NCBI GenBank assembly: GCA_003248965.1
Contig: QFQU01000016.1
Location: forward strand, 14,686-78,685
DNA from: Brevundimonas sp.
GTDB taxonomy: Bacteria > Pseudomonadota > Alphaproteobacteria > Caulobacterales > Caulobacteraceae
Direction of reading: 5' to 3'
Length of the DNA: 64,000 nt
The position numbers and the translations under genes were made by a program. Numbering within the stretch: the stretch's first letter is position 1; each line of letters starts with the position of its first letter. Below are positions 50,677-59,325 of the stretch, in pieces. Under the pieces are notes generated by a model. The model did no database searches. It saw only the letters and a program-made list of their open reading frames with translations, and was not told the DNA's origin.

Positions 50677-53262
50677 ATGCCCAAGACCCTTCGGCTCAAC
50701 ATTCCCGTCCTCCTTCCCCACGCGCCTGACGCCCAGGATGGCTGCGTGGGCCGCCTCATCGCCCTCATGCAGGCTGAGGCGGGCGTGTCCGAGGCGCATC
50801 TGGTCGAAGGCGCGGACGGCCCGGAGCTCTGCATCCACTACGATCCGGACCTGCTGTCGCTGGCCCAGGTCAGACGGCGGGCGCGGCAGGCCGGCGCCGA
50901 GGTCAGCGAGCGGTTCGGCCACCTCACGGGACGGGTGGACGGCGTCCGCCATGCGCGCCACGCCCGTACGCTCGCGGCCGAGCTGGGCGAGGAAGCCGGC
51001 GTCATCGAAGCCGCGCTGGATCCGGCGGGCGCCTTGCGTCTGGAGTTCGACCGTCAGGCCACGAGCCGCGAGAGATTGGTCGAGCGCCTGGCGTCTCTTG
51101 GTCTCAAGTTGACGGAGACGTCGGACGTCGCCGGCCCATCGGCGGCTGTGGGGCCGGCGCCGCAAGCGGCCCGGAACGCGGCGTCGGGTCATGGTCCGGA
51201 CGACGGCCACGATCACGGACACGCCGAGGGCGATGGCCACGATCACGGACACGCTGAGGGCGATGGACACGACCACGGCCATTCCGAGGGCGACGGCCAT
51301 GACCATAGCCATGGCGGCGTGCTGGGGCCGAACACGGAGCTGATCTTCGCCGTGGGGAGCGGCGTCGCCCTGACGATCGGCTGGCTGATCGAGAAATTCG
51401 TTCCGGCCCTCCCGGAAATGCTGCCGTTCGCGCTCTTCCTGATCGCCTACGCTCTGGGCGGCTGGTTCACGGTCGGCGAAGCCATCGGAAACCTGCGGCG
51501 CAAGCGGTTCGAGATCGACACCCTGATGCTGGTCGCGGCCGCGGGCGCGGCCGCGCTGGGCGCCTGGGCGGAGGGGGCGCTGCTGCTGTTCCTGTTCAGC
51601 CTGGGGCACGCGCTCGAGCACTACGCCATGGGCCGCGCCAAGAAGGCGATCGAGGCGCTGGCGGCCCTGGCGCCGCGCACCGCCCATGTGCGGCGCGGCG
51701 ATCAGGTCGTCGAACTGCCCGTGGAGCAGCTGGAGATCGGCGACCTGGTCGTCGTCCGGCCGAACGAGCGGTTGCCGGCCGACGGCTTCGTGATCAAGGG
51801 CACGTCCAGCGTCAACCAGGCGCCGGTCACCGGAGAGAGCATCCCGGTCGACAAGCAGCCGGTCGCGGACGCCGAGGAAGCGCGGGCCAGACCCGAATCG
51901 GTCGCGGCGTCGTCGGTGGTCTTCGCTGGCACGATCAACGGCGGCGGCGCGATCGAGATCGAGACGACGCGGCGCTCCAACGACACGACCCTGGCCAAGG
52001 TCGTCCGGATGGTCAGCGAGGCCGAGACCCAGAAATCGCCGACGCAGCGCTTTACCGACCGCTTCGAACGGGTCTTCGTTCCCCTGGTCCTCGGTCTGGC
52101 CTTCGTTCTCCTGTTCGCCTGGGTGGTCGTCGACGAGCCCTTCCGCGACAGCTTCTACCGCGCGATGGCGGTGCTGGTGGCGGCGAGCCCCTGCGCCCTG
52201 GCCATCGCCACGCCCAGCGCGGTGCTGTCCGGCGTGGCCCGGGCGGCCCGGGCCGGGGTCCTAGTGAAGGGTGGGGCGCCGCTGGAGAACCTCGGCGCGC
52301 TGGACGCCATCGCCTTCGACAAGACCGGAACCCTCACCGAAGGCAAGCCGCGGATCACCGATGTCGTGCCCTTCGGCCAGACGACCGAAGACGAGCTGCT
52401 GGAGATCGCCGTCGCCGTCGAACGGCTCAGCGACCATCCGCTCGCGGAGGCGATCGTCCGGGATGGAAGCCAGCGCCTGGCGACCGCGCCCGCGCGAACC
52501 GCGACGGATCTGCGCAGCCTGACGGGGAAGGGGGTCACCGCCCGGTTGGAGGGGAAGGAGATCTGGATCGGCAAGCCGGAGATGTTCGGCGCCGACGGCA
52601 TCGCGCCGCTCGGCCCCGACACGGAGATCGCGGTCGCCGCCCTGCGCAACGAGGGCCGCACCCTCATGGTGGTGCGGCAGGGGAACAAGGACCTCGGCGT
52701 CATCGGACTTCTGGACACGCCCAGGGCGAAGGCGCGCGAGACGCTGACGGCGCTGCGCGCGCTCGGCATTCGCCGGATGATCATGATCTCGGGCGACCAT
52801 CAGAAGGCCGCCCAGGCGGTCGCCGGGCAAGTCGGCCTGACCGAAGCCTGGGGCGACCTGATGCCGGAGGACAAGGTCGAGGCCATCAAGACACTGCGGG
52901 CGGAGGCCAAGGTCGCCATGGTCGGAGACGGGGTCAACGACGCCCCGGCGATGGCGACGGCGACCGTGGGCGTCGCCATGGGGGCGGCCGGATCGGACGT
53001 CGCCCTGGAGACGGCCGACGTCGCCCTGATGGCTGACGACCTGTCAAAGCTGCCGTTCACCGTCGGCCTCAGCCGGCAGACCCGCCGCATCATCCGACAG
53101 AATCTGTTCGTCAGCCTCGGCGTGGTGGCCTTCCTCGTTCCGGCGACGATCTTCGGGCTCGGCATCGGTCCGGCGGTGGCCCTCCACGAGGGGTCGACGC
53201 TGCTGGTCGTCTTCAACGCGCTGCGTCTGCTCGCCTGGCGCGGCCCGCGAGAGGCCGTGTGA
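50677..53262 (+). CDS. P1B-4-type heavy-metal P-type ATPase with His-rich repeats
   Basis: 861 aa. The N-terminal ~150 residues form two HMA-like folds without CxxC. A low-complexity metal-binding linker follows with four GDGHDHGH-type repeats (about 165-210). The pump core has TGES, then SPCALAIATPS (metal site in the membrane), DKTGTLTEGK (phosphorylated Asp), HP in SDHPLAE, GDGVNDAPAM and finally HEGSTLLVVFNALRLL. SPC plus HEGST indicates the P1B-4 group (Co, Ni, Zn, Fe or Cd export). Confidence 0.92.
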   Translation: MPKTLRLNIPVLLPHAPDAQDGCVGRLIALMQAEAGVSEAHLVEGADGPELCIHYDPDLLSLAQVRRRARQAGAEVSERFGHLTGRVDGVRHARHARTLAAELGEEAGVIEAALDPAGALRLEFDRQATSRERLVERLASLGLKLTETSDVAGPSAAVGPAPQAARNAASGHGPDDGHDHGHAEGDGHDHGHAEGDGHDHGHSEGDGHDHSHGGVLGPNTELIFAVGSGVALTIGWLIEKFVPALPEMLPFALFLIAYALGGWFTVGEAIGNLRRKRFEIDTLMLVAAAGAAALGAWAEGALLLFLFSLGHALEHYAMGRAKKAIEALAALAPRTAHVRRGDQVVELPVEQLEIGDLVVVRPNERLPADGFVIKGTSSVNQAPVTGESIPVDKQPVADAEEARARPESVAASSVVFAGTINGGGAIEIETTRRSNDTTLAKVVRMVSEAETQKSPTQRFTDRFERVFVPLVLGLAFVLLFAWVVVDEPFRDSFYRAMAVLVAASPCALAIATPSAVLSGVARAARAGVLVKGGAPLENLGALDAIAFDKTGTLTEGKPRITDVVPFGQTTEDELLEIAVAVERLSDHPLAEAIVRDGSQRLATAPARTATDLRSLTGKGVTARLEGKEIWIGKPEMFGADGIAPLGPDTEIAVAALRNEGRTLMVVRQGNKDLGVIGLLDTPRAKARETLTALRALGIRRMIMISGDHQKAAQAVAGQVGLTEAWGDLMPEDKVEAIKTLRAEAKVAMVGDGVNDAPAMATATVGVAMGAAGSDVALETADVALMADDLSKLPFTVGLSRQTRRIIRQNLFVSLGVVAFLVPATIFGLGIGPAVALHEGSTLLVVFNALRLLAWRGPREAV

Positions 53263-53293
53263 ACTCGCAAACCTCAAGCACAGGAGAACCCCT

Positions 53294-53719
53294 ATGAAAC
53301 GCATCGGATGGGTCAGCGTGATCGCGCTCTTCCTTCTCGTCTCGGTGTTCGGCTTTGGAGTGCTGTCCCGTCAGGCCGCAAGGCCGTCCGCGACCGTGGC
53401 GGTCGATGCCCGGCCGATCGATCAGCACGCCGGCCACAGCGACGCGGCGGCCGACAGCCCGGCGACCCGGTCCTACAAGGAGGCCAACGCCCGGATGCAT
53501 TCGGCCATGGAGATCGAGTACAGCGGCGACGCCGACGTCGACTTCATGCGGGGTATGATCGCGCACCACGAGGGCGCGGTCGCCATGGCCAGGATCGCGC
53601 TTGAGCATGGCTCCGATCCGGAGGTTCGCGGCCTTGCCGAAGAGGTCATCCGGACCCAGGAGGCGGAGATCGTCCGCATGCGGGTGTGGCTGGCCACCCG
53701 CGAGAGCCGGTCGAACTAG
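53294..53719 (+). CDS. DUF305 (CopM-like) exported protein
   Basis: 141 aa. One N-terminal signal/anchor helix (VIALFLLVSVFGFGVLS) and the DUF305 four-helix domain: ANARMHSAMEIEYSGDADVD then FMRGMIAHHEGAVAMARIAL with the HH pair. DUF305 proteins bind copper or silver in related systems. It lies 31 nt after the ATPase gene with an AGGAGAA ribosome site. Confidence 0.88.
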   Translation: MKRIGWVSVIALFLLVSVFGFGVLSRQAARPSATVAVDARPIDQHAGHSDAAADSPATRSYKEANARMHSAMEIEYSGDADVDFMRGMIAHHEGAVAMARIALEHGSDPEVRGLAEEVIRTQEAEIVRMRVWLATRESRSN

Positions 53720-53723
53720 GCCG

Positions 53724-54149
53724 ATGGGCTCAAAGCGGTCCACGATCCACAGCCGGGCGCCCCGCTGGCGTCCCGGCAAATACCGCGCCCGCGGGAGGTC
53801 CCGGCGACCCCGTCCGCCGGCGCCGTTTCGGCCGGTCCGAGACACCCTGATCGCGGTCGGGGCCGGCCTGGTGGCCGCCTTCGTCGTCTTATGCGTGGCG
53901 GCGCCCATGGCGACGACTTACCGGTTTCCCCTGTACGGCGCCTTCGGCGGGCTGATGCTTCTTTTGACCGCCTTGACCTTCCGGATGGCGGCGAAGGACC
54001 CGGCCGGCCGGCTGTTGGCCGCGATCCTGGCGCTGGTGTGCGTTCTCGGGACCGCCGCCTTGTACGTCGGACGCGATCAGATCAATCTTGCGCCGCCCCA
54101 CAGGCACGCCGTCCCAGACGCCGCCGCTTCCGTCAGGCCCGGCCGATGA
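53724..54149 (+). CDS. Small membrane protein, unassigned
   Basis: 141 aa from ATG 53,724. A very basic N-terminus (~38 residues, many Arg) is followed by three hydrophobic helices (DTLIAVGAGLVAAFVVLCVA; YGAFGGLMLLLTALTF; LLAAILALVCVLGTAALYVG) and a His/Pro tail. It overlaps the acyltransferase gene by 4 nt and follows the DUF305 gene by 4 nt, so it belongs to the operon. No function can be named. Confidence 0.65.
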   Translation: MGSKRSTIHSRAPRWRPGKYRARGRSRRPRPPAPFRPVRDTLIAVGAGLVAAFVVLCVAAPMATTYRFPLYGAFGGLMLLLTALTFRMAAKDPAGRLLAAILALVCVLGTAALYVGRDQINLAPPHRHAVPDAAASVRPGR

Positions 54150-55270
54150 CGGCCCTAGAGGCCACTGCGCGGGTTCCCGTCCGGATCACGCGCGGGGGAT
54201 GGCTCGACATTCTGCGTTTCGTGGCGGCCGCCCTGATCGTCCTTTACCATTTCCGCGAGGCCGCCCCGGTCGCGCTCGGCGAGGTTCATCCCGTCTTCGA
54301 CCGGGGCTACCTGTTGACGAACTTCTTCATCATCGACTCGGGGTACGTCCTCGCGCGCATCTACGGGGAGGGCTTCGCCAATCGCACCCTCTCGCTCTCC
54401 CTGTATGTGCGCCAACGGCTTCTTCGCGTCGCGCCCTCTCATCTCGTCGTCATCGCCGCGCTCGCGCTGCTGGTGGCGACCGCCGCCGCCGTCGGGATCC
54501 GTCCGAGCAACCCGCAATGGTTCGCCTGGCCCGAGCTTCCGGCGCAGGTCTTCCTCGTCCAGGCCTACGGCGTTCCGGGCGGGCAGGGCTGGAACGCCCC
54601 CACCTGGACGTTGTCCGCCCTGCTGGGCTGCTATCTGGCCCTGCCCTGGATTTGCAGGGCGCTCTGGCCACTGCGCCCGTGGCTCGTGGTTGCAGGGGTC
54701 GTAATGCTGCTCCTGGTGGCGGATGGTGCGAGCCGGGCATGGTTGGGAGACCCCCTCTACCGGCTTCCGCTCCGTCACGGATTCATCCGGGCGCTGCCCC
54801 TGTTCCTGCTGGGTGTCGCGGCCGCGATTCTGGGCGCGCGCGTCTGGGTCCCGCCGGTCCGTGCGGCATGGATCGGGCTCGCGGCCTTTGCCGGTCTGAT
54901 CGCGGCCCAGGCCGTTTCCGATCTCGCCCTGATTTCGCTTCTCCTGCTCACCGTCATGATCTGGGCCGCCGGAGCCCTGCCCGTGGCGCGTCCGTCACGG
55001 CTGATCGAGCAGCTTGGTCTTATGTCCTTCGCTATGTTCCTGACCAACGAAGTGACCCGGATCGTCTGGTTTGGCGCGTTCGACGCCCTTGGCCAGGCGG
55101 CCTGGCCGGCGACCGTTCGCTGGGGCGTCTGGGGGCTGGGTCTGGCCTCCGCCTTTGCGGCGGCGGCGGTGTTCCGATACGGTTTCGACGGCCCGGTGCA
55201 AGCCTGGCTCAATCCGCCGCGGCGACCACCGGCGCAGCCGGGCGTGAGTTCTGACCGCCCGGTGGCTTGA
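54146..55270 (+). CDS. Acyltransferase-3 family membrane protein
   Basis: 374 aa with about ten membrane helices. The N-terminal signature GGWLDILRFVAAALIVLYHF contains the conserved R and H of acyltransferase-3 (OafA/NodX) proteins, and NAPTWTLSALLGCYLALPW matches the later SxxWSL-like block. Such enzymes O-acylate surface polysaccharides or exopolysaccharides. It is coupled to the preceding gene; its link to metal resistance is unclear, so it may be a surface-modification cargo gene. Confidence 0.85.
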   Translation: MTALEATARVPVRITRGGWLDILRFVAAALIVLYHFREAAPVALGEVHPVFDRGYLLTNFFIIDSGYVLARIYGEGFANRTLSLSLYVRQRLLRVAPSHLVVIAALALLVATAAAVGIRPSNPQWFAWPELPAQVFLVQAYGVPGGQGWNAPTWTLSALLGCYLALPWICRALWPLRPWLVVAGVVMLLLVADGASRAWLGDPLYRLPLRHGFIRALPLFLLGVAAAILGARVWVPPVRAAWIGLAAFAGLIAAQAVSDLALISLLLLTVMIWAAGALPVARPSRLIEQLGLMSFAMFLTNEVTRIVWFGAFDALGQAAWPATVRWGVWGLGLASAFAAAAVFRYGFDGPVQAWLNPPRRPPAQPGVSSDRPVA

Positions 55271-55424
55271 AGGGCGCATCACCGAACCCTGTGCAACCGG
55301 GTGCGGCTCGGCTGTTCGCCTATCGGATGCCTGATCGGTCAATCTTCGGGCTCAGGCCGCGAGCGCACGTCCATATCTCGTTCAGGCTCCGGGAACCGCA
55401 CGACACTGCGGGCGTAGACGGCGC

Positions 55425-55682
55425 ATGCGCTTTCGTTTCTCCAGGAGTCATCCCTACCCGGGCGCGGTTGTCTCGGTGATTGACGATCCGCCGCAGGGAT
55501 CGAACTGCGTGATCGAGTTCGGCGACGGCGTGGTGATCGTCGCGGGCGCTCGAACCGACGGCGACGCCCATCTTCTGGATATCCCGGCCTATCGCACGGC
55601 CAGAGGATCGAACGTCGGACCCGGCGAGTGGCGCGTGGCCCGGTCTCCGCGCGGGGGCTGGCGCGCCCATCCCCGCCGTTAG
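55425..55682 (+). CDS. Small hypothetical protein, 85 aa
   Basis: 85 aa with a beta-rich look (GAVVSVIDDPPQGSNCVIEF, then GDGVVIVAGARTDGDAHLLD) and an Arg-rich end. Its last 4 nt overlap the 3' end of the convergent Fic-like gene. It stands alone, 154 nt after the acyltransferase, with no strong ribosome site. Reality is uncertain. Confidence 0.45.
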   Translation: MRFRFSRSHPYPGAVVSVIDDPPQGSNCVIEFGDGVVIVAGARTDGDAHLLDIPAYRTARGSNVGPGEWRVARSPRGGWRAHPRR

Positions 55683-56365
55683 CCATCCTCCCGGTCAAGA
55701 GGCGCCATGCCCATGCCCGGGGCGTCGAATGGTCCCTCAAGCCACTGAACCAGATACTCCGCCACGGCGCTCAACCACTGCGGTCGCTGGGCGGGGCGGC
55801 GACTGTAGTTTTCAAGCGTGTGGGCGAGCAGGAAGTCGTACGGTCGTGGATGGATCGCGAACCGGTTGGAAAGCGGCAGGTTCATCTCCAACGCCGCGGC
55901 CGCGAAGAGCGACCGTTGCACATGCCCGTTTCCATCCAGGAAGGGGTGGATGAAGCCGAACTGGCTGAAGAGATAAGAGAGCGTCACCAACTGGTCCCAC
56001 GGCTCGACGAGGGTGTCGATCCGCAAGCGCACGGTCCCGACGAGGCTTTGCATGGCCGAAGGGACGTCCGGCGGGTCCATGAAGGTGAACGTCTGACCCT
56101 CGACGATGACGCTCGGACCGCCCATGACACGCAGCGCGAGGGATGTGCCGGGGACGCCGCGATAGCCGCCGGCGTATTCCGGATGGGCTGGCGGGACGAA
56201 GGCGGAGTAGAGGTCTCGATGAAGACCGCGCGGATCGTCCAGGCAGGCCCTCCGATAGACGGGGTCCGTTCGCAGCTTTTGGAGAAGCGTCGCGCTTTCG
56301 ACGGCCATTCGGTCGTCGAAGTCGGGATGGCGCTGCGGATGCCATTCGGGATGTTGGAGCGTCAT
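55679..56365 (-). CDS. Fic-domain-like protein with variant motif
   Basis: 228 aa. The Fic motif at about residue 139-150 is HPFLDGNGHVQR; the canonical form is HPFxxGNGRxxR, so the first arginine is replaced by His. Fic proteins usually transfer AMP from ATP, and the Arg helps bind phosphates, so activity may be altered. A flap-like segment VEPWDQLVTLSYLFSQFGFI precedes it. It could be a toxin or an antitoxin-less Fic; no obvious inhibitor gene adjoins it. Confidence 0.82.
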   Translation of the reverse strand: MTLQHPEWHPQRHPDFDDRMAVESATLLQKLRTDPVYRRACLDDPRGLHRDLYSAFVPPAHPEYAGGYRGVPGTSLALRVMGGPSVIVEGQTFTFMDPPDVPSAMQSLVGTVRLRIDTLVEPWDQLVTLSYLFSQFGFIHPFLDGNGHVQRSLFAAAALEMNLPLSNRFAIHPRPYDFLLAHTLENYSRRPAQRPQWLSAVAEYLVQWLEGPFDAPGMGMAPLDREDG

Positions 56366-56615
56366 CGACTGTCCTCGCCTGCGGCTCTAGCCGTCTGCTC
56401 GAGCGGCGCCGACGCTCCAGCGTCGAAATGAAATAGTCGCGAGTCCGATAGCCTGGCAGGCGCGAGGATGGCGAGCGCGACAGGGCGCTGATCGGCTTTA
56501 TCACGGATTGGGCCGGCGGGCTTGGCTTACCCGCCAGCAAGCGGGAAAGTCGTCTCGGTCAATCGTGTTGGTTGTGCCGCGCAGTTGCTCTAGGCTCCTG
56601 ACCGGGGAGGCGACA

Positions 56616-56819
56616 ATGACAGACCAAGACGCTCAATCGAACGAACCGGCCACGGACCTGTCCGTGCTCGACCGTGTATTGACGGCGTTCACGACCGCTG
56701 TTGAATCCGAAGAGGGGCTGGCTGACACCGCACAGCGGTTGGTCGATACGCTCATCACGAAGAAGGATCTCAGCGAGGCCGCGATCAGTCAGGCGCTCTT
56801 CGGAGGCGATCCGGCATGA
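56616..56819 (+). CDS. Small acidic protein coupled to Rad50-like ATPase
   Basis: 67 aa (ATG 56,616, GGGGAGG 5 nt upstream), helical and acidic (VLDRVLTAFTTAVESEEGLA, then DTAQRLVDTLITKKDLSEAA). The stop overlaps the ATPase start (ATGA), so the two are made together. Probably an accessory subunit; no family is recognised. Confidence 0.75.
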   Translation: MTDQDAQSNEPATDLSVLDRVLTAFTTAVESEEGLADTAQRLVDTLITKKDLSEAAISQALFGGDPA

Positions 56820-59278
56820 TCCAGGTCGAGAGCCTCACGATCGCGGAGTTCCGCGGCATCCGTAGCCTGTCGCTTAATCTTCAGCGGCGGAACTTCGCCG
56901 TCTGCGGCTCCAACGGCACCGGCAAGAGCGGTGTCGTGGACGCCTTGGAGTTCGTTCTGACGGGCACAATCTCGCGCCTGACAGGGAAAGGCCGCGGCGA
57001 CCTGTCCATCAAGGATCATGGCCCTCACGTCGATAGGAAGACGGAACCGGAGAAGGCGTTCGTCGAAGCAACAGTGTGGATCCCGTCGCTCAGGCGATCC
57101 GTCCAGGTTCGGCGATCGGTGAAGGCGCCCGCCGTGCTTCAGGCCCATCCTGACAGCCCGGAGGTGCAGGCGGTGTTCCGCCAGCTGGAGGCCCATCCGG
57201 AGATCGCCCTGTCTCGCCGGGAGATCATTCGCTTTGTCCTGACCGAGCCGGGTCAACGCGCCAAGGACGTCCAGGCTCTCCTCAAACTGGACGACCTCGA
57301 AGTCCTGAGAACGCGGCTGCAGCGCATCTCTAACGCCAGTCAGGCCGCTGCGAAGGCCGCGGCCGCGACCCGTGATGCGGCGAAGGCTGAGTTTGTACGC
57401 GCGATGGATATCGCTGACGCGACCGCACCGGAAATCCTCGAAGCCGCCAACCGGCGCCGGAGGGTGCTTGGACTGGAGGGTCTTTCGACGCTGGGGCCCG
57501 AGGGGTCGCTACGCGATGGGTTGAGCTCACAAGCGGGCGGCCCGGTCGCCGCGGTCAACAAGGCGGTCGCCGCCGCTGATCTCGCCGCGCTGCGGGACTC
57601 AGTCGATCGGCGATCGGGGGAAGACGTCCGCGCCCAGGTCGCGGCGGCGAGGACGGCGGTCGAGCGGCTAATCGCTGACGAATCCCTGCTGAAGGACGTC
57701 GTGCGCGACGATTTTCTCAAGACGGCTCTCGATCTCTATGAGGGTGAAGTCTGTCCCGTCTGCGACACGCCCAAGACCCTGGACGAGCTCACCGCGATCA
57801 TTCAGGCCAAGCGGGCGAAACTGGAGGCAGTCAAGGTCCTGCGCGCGGCGGCCGAAGACAAGCTGATGGGGGTTCGAGACGCGCTCGAAGCGGAAGCGGC
57901 TTTGACCCGGCCGGTCTACCTCACAGGCAAGTCGCTTCTCGAAGCCCATGAACTCGATCAGATCGCCGACCATGGCAAGGCCCTGGTCGATGCCGGCGCT
58001 GCGCTTGCGGCGCTTCTGCCGCTCGACAAGACGCTGGCCCGGCTTGACGAGCTGACGCCCTCCGCAGGTTTGGTCGATGTGTTGACCCGGCTTTCGGGAG
58101 CCATCGGCGGACTGCCGGAGCCTTCGGACCAGGACGCCGCGCGCGATTACCTCATCACGGGTCAGTTGCGCCTTGAGGCGTTGCGGACAGCCAGCGCGGC
58201 CGCCCGGACGGCGAACGCCCGCGCCGACAGGGCGAAGAAGGTCTTCGACCTGTACTCCGCGACCTCCACCGCGGCGCTGGAGAAGGTCTACGAAGACGTT
58301 CAAGGCCATTTCGCCGAGCTCTACCGCCGCATCAACGCCGATGACGAGGGGAACTTCGAGGCCAAACTGAAACCCTCCCTGGGAAAGCTCGGCTTCGGGG
58401 TGGACTTCTACGGACGGGGCTTCTTTCCGCCGGGCGCCTACCATAGCGAGGGACACCAGGACAGCATGGGCCTGTGTCTCTACCTCGCCCTGATGCGGTA
58501 TCTCCTGGGAACGGGCTTCACCTTCGCGGTCCTTGACGACGTGCTGATGTCAGTGGACGCCGGTCATCGGCGCGAGGTGTCGAAGCTGCTGAAGGCGGAG
58601 TTCCCGGACACGCAGTTCGTTCTCACCACCCACGACCGCGCCTGGCTGAAGTTCATGAGCACGACGGGCCTCGTGGCCCCAAAGGACACGGTCCAGTTCC
58701 GCAAATGGACGGTGGAGGAAGGTCCCACGACCTGGAGCAAGGGCGACGTGTGGGACGAAATGCGCGAGAAGGCGCGAAATGACGATGTCGCAGGCGCGGC
58801 TGGCGCTCTGCGTCGATCTTTGGAGCACCTATCCGCGGAAGCCTGCCAGGCGCTGCGCGCCAAGGTCGAGTTCAGCGTCGATGGACATCATGACCTGGGC
58901 GACCTGCTGGATCCGGCCATCGGACAGATGAAGTCCCTTCTCAAAGACGCGCGTCTGGCGGCGGAAAGCTGGTCGGATACGGAGCGGTTGGCGGCGGTGA
59001 AGGCGAGTGAAACGGCCTTCGCCCAGGCCGTGACCGACGCCAAGGTCGAACAATGGCAGATCAATCCGGCCGTCCACTACAATGCATGGGCTGACTTGCA
59101 GAAGGCGGAGATGATCGCGGTCATCGACGCGTTTCAGGCGCTGTTCGTGCTCTTCAACTGTGACCAGTGCGGCGTCCTGATCGAGGTAAGTCCGGGACGT
59201 GGCCGACGTGAGTACCTCCAGTGCATGTGCGGCAAGGTCAAGTTCGCCTTCATGTCGAAACCGAAAGTCGCCGCGTAG
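56816..59278 (+). CDS. Rad50/RecF-like AAA ATPase with zinc-hook CxxC and C-terminal zinc ribbon
   Basis: 820 aa. Walker A is CGSNGTGKSGVVDALEFVL (about 32-50). A coiled coil is interrupted by EVCPVCDTPKTLDE (about 311-324), a Rad50-type zinc-hook-like CxxC. Signature and Walker B are EGHQDSMGLCLYLALMRYL, then FAVLDDVLMSVDAGHRREV, with the switch His in FVLTTHDRAW (about residues 545-610). An extra ~210-residue tail ends in a zinc ribbon (FNCDQCGVLIEV..LQCMCGKVKF). Single SMC-like ATPases of this size occur in anti-phage and plasmid-defence operons; a defence role is inference. Confidence 0.88.
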   Translation: MIQVESLTIAEFRGIRSLSLNLQRRNFAVCGSNGTGKSGVVDALEFVLTGTISRLTGKGRGDLSIKDHGPHVDRKTEPEKAFVEATVWIPSLRRSVQVRRSVKAPAVLQAHPDSPEVQAVFRQLEAHPEIALSRREIIRFVLTEPGQRAKDVQALLKLDDLEVLRTRLQRISNASQAAAKAAAATRDAAKAEFVRAMDIADATAPEILEAANRRRRVLGLEGLSTLGPEGSLRDGLSSQAGGPVAAVNKAVAAADLAALRDSVDRRSGEDVRAQVAAARTAVERLIADESLLKDVVRDDFLKTALDLYEGEVCPVCDTPKTLDELTAIIQAKRAKLEAVKVLRAAAEDKLMGVRDALEAEAALTRPVYLTGKSLLEAHELDQIADHGKALVDAGAALAALLPLDKTLARLDELTPSAGLVDVLTRLSGAIGGLPEPSDQDAARDYLITGQLRLEALRTASAAARTANARADRAKKVFDLYSATSTAALEKVYEDVQGHFAELYRRINADDEGNFEAKLKPSLGKLGFGVDFYGRGFFPPGAYHSEGHQDSMGLCLYLALMRYLLGTGFTFAVLDDVLMSVDAGHRREVSKLLKAEFPDTQFVLTTHDRAWLKFMSTTGLVAPKDTVQFRKWTVEEGPTTWSKGDVWDEMREKARNDDVAGAAGALRRSLEHLSAEACQALRAKVEFSVDGHHDLGDLLDPAIGQMKSLLKDARLAAESWSDTERLAAVKASETAFAQAVTDAKVEQWQINPAVHYNAWADLQKAEMIAVIDAFQALFVLFNCDQCGVLIEVSPGRGRREYLQCMCGKVKFAFMSKPKVAA

Positions 59279-59325
59279 GCCGCATTCGCGCTGGTCCCTG
59301 CTCAGTCCCCGGCGTCGCCAAGACG

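Noticed and set aside
51184..51310. Short tandem DNA repeats considered as a CRISPR-like array
   Set aside because: The units are in frame, without spacers, and encode the His/Asp-rich linker of the P-type ATPase.
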